Positions 7,273-9,161 of a DNA stretch of 9,161 bases are shown piece after piece. Origin of the DNA: JBKJUK01 sp046590705 (GTDB taxonomy: Bacteria > Acidobacteriota > Thermoanaerobaculia > Gp7-AA8); NCBI GenBank assembly GCA_046590705.1, contig JBKJUK010000064.1, positions 1 through 9,161 of the forward strand, in the 5' to 3' direction. The notes below the pieces were generated by a model, which did no database searches, was not told the origin of the DNA, and saw only the letters and a list, made by a program, of their open reading frames with translations. Every line of letters begins with the position of its first letter. The stretch's first letter is position 1. Both the position numbers and the translations under genes were made by a program.

Positions 7273-7398
7273 TAATTACGCGAGGAATTGTGTAGGGGCG
7301 CGTTGCGCGCGCCCGCTCCCCGGTGCACTTTCGATATCGTCGCGAACTGCCTCTGCCGCCGCTTCTACTCCGACCCCAAACCCAGGCCCCCGGCCGCA
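7255..7398. other. Convergent intergenic region, permease and efp
   Basis: The 144-bp gap between convergent genes contains most of the stop-codon hairpin, repeat copy 3 and a GC-rich segment. GGCCCCCGGCCGC at 7385-7397 is the reverse complement of GCGGCCGGGGGCC in the ATPase-permease gap. It is the only place available for terminating both transcripts, yet no T-tract terminator for efp is visible on the minus strand. Confidence 0.5.
7286..7330 (+). repeat. Palindromic REP-like repeat, copy 3
   Basis: This is a direct repeat of copy 1 (43 of 45 bases identical). It has the same 7-bp stem, GGGCGCG (7296-7302) and CGCGCCC (7308-7314), with loop TTGCG. The core unit is 7292-7321. It lies 31 bp after the permease stop, so the permease gene is bracketed by two same-orientation copies. 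Confidence 0.85.
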
Positions 7399-7962
7399 TT
7401 ATTCTTTCTTGGCCCGTTCCACGTACGTATTCTCCACCGGGTCGACGATGATCTCCTCGCCCTCGGTGATGAACGGCGGAACCTGCACGGTCACGCCGTT
7501 CTCGAGAACGGCCGGCTTGTAGGATGCGGAAGCTGTTGCACCGCGCATCATCGGCTGCGTTTCCACGATTTTTCCGCGGATTGTTTTCGGCAGTTCGACT
7601 CCGATGGGCTTGCTGTCGTAGAACTGAACCTGCAGCTTGATGCCCGGAGTGAGCCACTGCGCGGCGTTGCCAAGTTCATCGGCTGAGATTTCGATCTGCT
7701 CGTAATTCTCAGTGTTCATGAAGTGATGCGCGGCACCGTCGGAGTAGAGATACTCCATCTCGTTGTGATCGATGTACGCCTGATCGATCGGGTCACCTGA
7801 GCGGAACCTGTGCTCGAACTGATTGCCGGTGCGGAAGTTCCGCATTTTGGCCTGCACCATGGCCCGTAGATTTCCAGGCGTGTGATGACGGAATTCGATG
7901 ATTTTGCAGAGGTCACCGTTAAAGAGGATGACCATACCGTTACGGATATCGTTTGCGTTCAT
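7399..7962 (-). CDS. efp: Elongation factor P
   Basis: The 187-residue protein has the standard length and three-domain layout of EF-P, which binds stalled ribosomes between the P and E sites and promotes peptide bonds at polyproline stretches. The N-terminal KOW-like domain (MNANDIRNGMVILFNGDLCK), the middle OB domain with MEYLYSDG and HFMNTENYEQI, and the C-terminal OB domain (VVETQP-like segment, GATAS, VQVPPFITEGEEI) are all recognisable. The start at 7962 is supported by AAGGA at 7969-7973 (minus strand) six bases upstream and by the family N-terminus. The frame continues open to 8220, but that extension has no EF-P character. The domain-I loop reads HHTPGNLRAM, putting Asn30 where E. 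coli has Lys34 and Pseudomonas has Arg32, so neither known lysine nor arginine modification could occur there. No modification enzyme gene is nearby. Confidence 0.96.
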   Translation of the reverse strand: MNANDIRNGMVILFNGDLCKIIEFRHHTPGNLRAMVQAKMRNFRTGNQFEHRFRSGDPIDQAYIDHNEMEYLYSDGAAHHFMNTENYEQIEISADELGNAAQWLTPGIKLQVQFYDSKPIGVELPKTIRGKIVETQPMMRGATASASYKPAVLENGVTVQVPPFITEGEEIIVDPVENTYVERAKKE

Positions 7963-8034
7963 TGTCTGTCCTTCGAGTGTCGAGCGTGCGGGCCGAGCTG
8001 AGCGGTTCCGCAACTGCTGCGAGAAAGCGGCCGA

Positions 8035-8040
8035 ATCATA
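8035..8040 (-). promoter_or_regulatory. Candidate -10 element for efp
   Basis: TATGAT on the minus strand matches five of six consensus positions and is set in a locally AT-rich patch. It would give an efp leader of roughly 65 bases. The position 17 bases upstream (TACGAG) does not resemble a -35, so the call rests on the -10 alone. Confidence 0.35.
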
Positions 8041-8294
8041 ACCGAATTCAGCAGAGTCTCGTACCTGGAGTGAACGAAAGCAGCGCAAGGGAATCGGGAA
8101 CTCCAGCGTCAATGCGACCTCGGTTCGCGCGACTTCCGGTTCGACCCTCCTGTTCACAGTTCGGACGATCAGGCGCTGACCGTGATCACGCGCCAACCAG
8201 GCAGAAACACCGGACGTCATCTCGTTCGCGCTACTATTGCCTGCACGTTCTGGGCACGCCGCCGTCGGTGCATCTCTGGATCCGACAGGCAGGG

Positions 8295-8299
8295 GGAGG
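8295..8299 (+). promoter_or_regulatory. Shine-Dalgarno for the MBOAT-like gene
   Basis: GGAGG within a purine run (8291-8300) lies eight bases before the ATG at 8308. It is the main evidence for where this edge-truncated gene begins. Confidence 0.75.
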
Positions 8300-8307
8300 G
8301 ACTATCA

Positions 8308-9161
8308 ATGGTACCGATCCTTGCCGGAATCGCACTATGGGTCTCCGCGTGCATCGCCGTCTCGGCGTTGGCGCGTTCTGCTACAGGCGCTCGGCTTTCC
8401 TTACTCCTAGTCGTGCTGCTCCTACCTCTCCCATGGGTGGTCCACGCACAATACCCGCAGCGGATCATGCTCGCATTTGCTCTGGCATTCCTGTTCCTGA
8501 GCGCAGTCGATTTCGCTGCGGGAAGGCGCCCGTCAGCGTTCGCAGACCGCCTGCGATACATCATTGGATTTTGTGCTTTGATCGACTCCACGACTGCGGC
8601 GAATGTTCACCGGCAGTTCGACCGAGATGCGGTACGGCGCATCGGCATCGACCTTTGCTCCGCGGCGCTCGCTACCGGAGGTTGGGTCGTCGCGTCCGCT
8701 CTGCCGGCCGCACTTCGCATTCCGATGCATATGGCTGCGGCGGCCGCGCTGGTTCTAGTCGTGGCGGAACTGCACAGCAACATCGTCCGTCTCCTGTCTG
8801 CGGCGTGCGGCGTCCACTTCGCCGCGGTCCACTCCCATCCATATCGTTCTCGGACGATCATTGATTTCTGGAGCCGGCGATGGAATCTACTGGGAGCGCG
8901 GTGGTTCCGGCAGCACGTGTTTCTGCCACTCCGCGCGAGGAGCGTGACGGTCGCTTTATTTGCTCTCTTCGGACTCAGCGCAGCGATCCACGTCTACCTC
9001 ATCGCCTCGGTGGTACCAGCAAGGTGGATGATCATGTGCGCCGCATTCTTCCTATCGCAGCCGTTCCTGATCATCGCCGAGCGGCTGCTGCGCGTAAGAA
9101 CCTGGCCGGCAATTGCGGCGCGCGCATGGACCTTCACACTCCTCATCGCGCTCCTTCCGCT
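8308..9161 (+). CDS. Wax-synthase/MBOAT-like membrane acyltransferase (3' end beyond window)
   Basis: An uninterrupted frame of 284 codons runs from the ATG at 8308 off the right edge. The product is strongly hydrophobic, with membrane segments near residues 2-21, 28-46, 51-71, 116-134, 142-160, 212-235 and 237-257, and another starting near 268. The diagnostic part is TIIDFWSRRWNLLGARWFRQ (183-202), which resembles the DFW-x-RRWN signature of plant wax synthases and the MBOAT_2 group. It is followed by FGLSAAIHVYLI (221-232), where His228 sits at the place of the family's conserved catalytic histidine. Such enzymes esterify an alcohol or glycan with a fatty acyl group from acyl-CoA; the acceptor here is unknown. 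The first 284 residues already contain both motifs, so the missing part is probably just the last membrane segments. A competing open frame at 7953-8864 on the same strand is an Arg/Pro-rich shadow. Confidence 0.75.
   Translation, partial: MVPILAGIALWVSACIAVSALARSATGARLSLLLVVLLLPLPWVVHAQYPQRIMLAFALAFLFLSAVDFAAGRRPSAFADRLRYIIGFCALIDSTTAANVHRQFDRDAVRRIGIDLCSAALATGGWVVASALPAALRIPMHMAAAAALVLVVAELHSNIVRLLSAACGVHFAAVHSHPYRSRTIIDFWSRRWNLLGARWFRQHVFLPLRARSVTVALFALFGLSAAIHVYLIASVVPARWMIMCAAFFLSQPFLIIAERLLRVRTWPAIAARAWTFTLLIALLP

Larger units (their letters stand above)
7963..8307. other. Divergent intergenic region, efp and MBOAT-like gene
   Basis: These 345 bp carry no credible gene. They must contain promoters for both flanking genes. 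On the minus strand TATGAT (8035-8040) is a good -10 match about 73 bases before the efp start, without a convincing -35. On the plus strand TACTAT (8232-8237) is a weaker -10 candidate about 70 bases before the 8308 start. The open frames that cross the region on both strands show no recognisable motif and are Arg-, Ser- and Pro-rich, as expected of shadow frames. Confidence 0.5.

Noticed and set aside
5901..7330. The three repeat copies as a CRISPR array
   Set aside because: There are only three copies, one inverted, far apart and not evenly spaced, with no cas genes. The hairpin structure fits REP elements.
8125..8145. GGTTCGACC resembling a tRNA T-loop
   Set aside because: The flanking bases do not form the T stem, and no acceptor or anticodon arms can be built around it.
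8181..8190. Perfect 10-bp palindrome CGTGATCACG as an operator
   Set aside because: Palindromes of this length are expected several times by chance in 9 kb, and it has no second half-site or clear promoter beside it.
7963..8220. Long N-terminal extension of EF-P on the minus strand
   Set aside because: EF-P proteins start at the MNANDIRNG segment, which has its own ribosome-binding site. The extension is Arg-rich with no domain.
7953..8864. 303-codon plus-strand frame over the efp upstream region
   Set aside because: Arg/Pro/Gly/His-rich composition typical of a shadow frame. The overlapping frame from 8308 has membrane segments and MBOAT motifs.

Overview
The window reads as ordinary chromosomal DNA from a moderately GC-rich, double-membraned (Gram-negative type) bacterium. 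An outer-membrane TolC-like channel, a periplasmic adaptor and a MacB-type transporter are encoded side by side, which requires an outer membrane. The gene order (TolC, YIP1-family membrane protein, MacA-like adaptor, ATPase, permease), the EF-P loop type and the dispersed palindromic repeats would suit Acidobacteriota or a relative. That placement is inference from memory of such loci and was not tested by any search.

Layout. Bases 1-164 hold no gene but contain a palindrome nested in a longer inverted repeat, resembling a small REP or MITE cassette. Bases 165-1154 encode a metallo-beta-lactamase/beta-CASP nuclease-family protein. Bases 1303-7254 form a five-gene forward operon: tolC-like (1303-3006), YIP1-family (3071-3817), macA-like adaptor (3814-5079, TTG start overlapping the previous stop), ABC ATPase (5124-5843) and MacB/FtsX-type permease (6019-7254). 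Between ATPase and permease lies a 175-bp gap carrying two inverted copies of a hairpin repeat. A third copy follows the permease, along with a hairpin that overlaps the permease stop codon. The convergent gene at 7962-7399 (minus strand) is elongation factor P. After a 345-bp divergent intergenic region, a forward gene begins at 8308 and runs off the right edge. It encodes a multi-pass membrane protein with wax-synthase/MBOAT sequence features.

How the genes work together. The operon encodes a complete tripartite ABC export system. ATPase and permease form the inner-membrane engine, the adaptor bridges the periplasm and the TolC-like protein gives the outer-membrane exit. The YIP1-family protein is a membrane accessory of unknown role. 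No substrate can be read from the sequence. EF-P, the MBL nuclease and the acyltransferase-like protein appear to be unrelated neighbours.

The points most worth a second look are: the structured repeat family bracketing the permease, with compensatory stem changes between copies; the EF-P loop with Asn where modified Lys or Arg usually sits; and the edge-truncated wax-synthase-like gene. I did not find evidence for a wholly new system.
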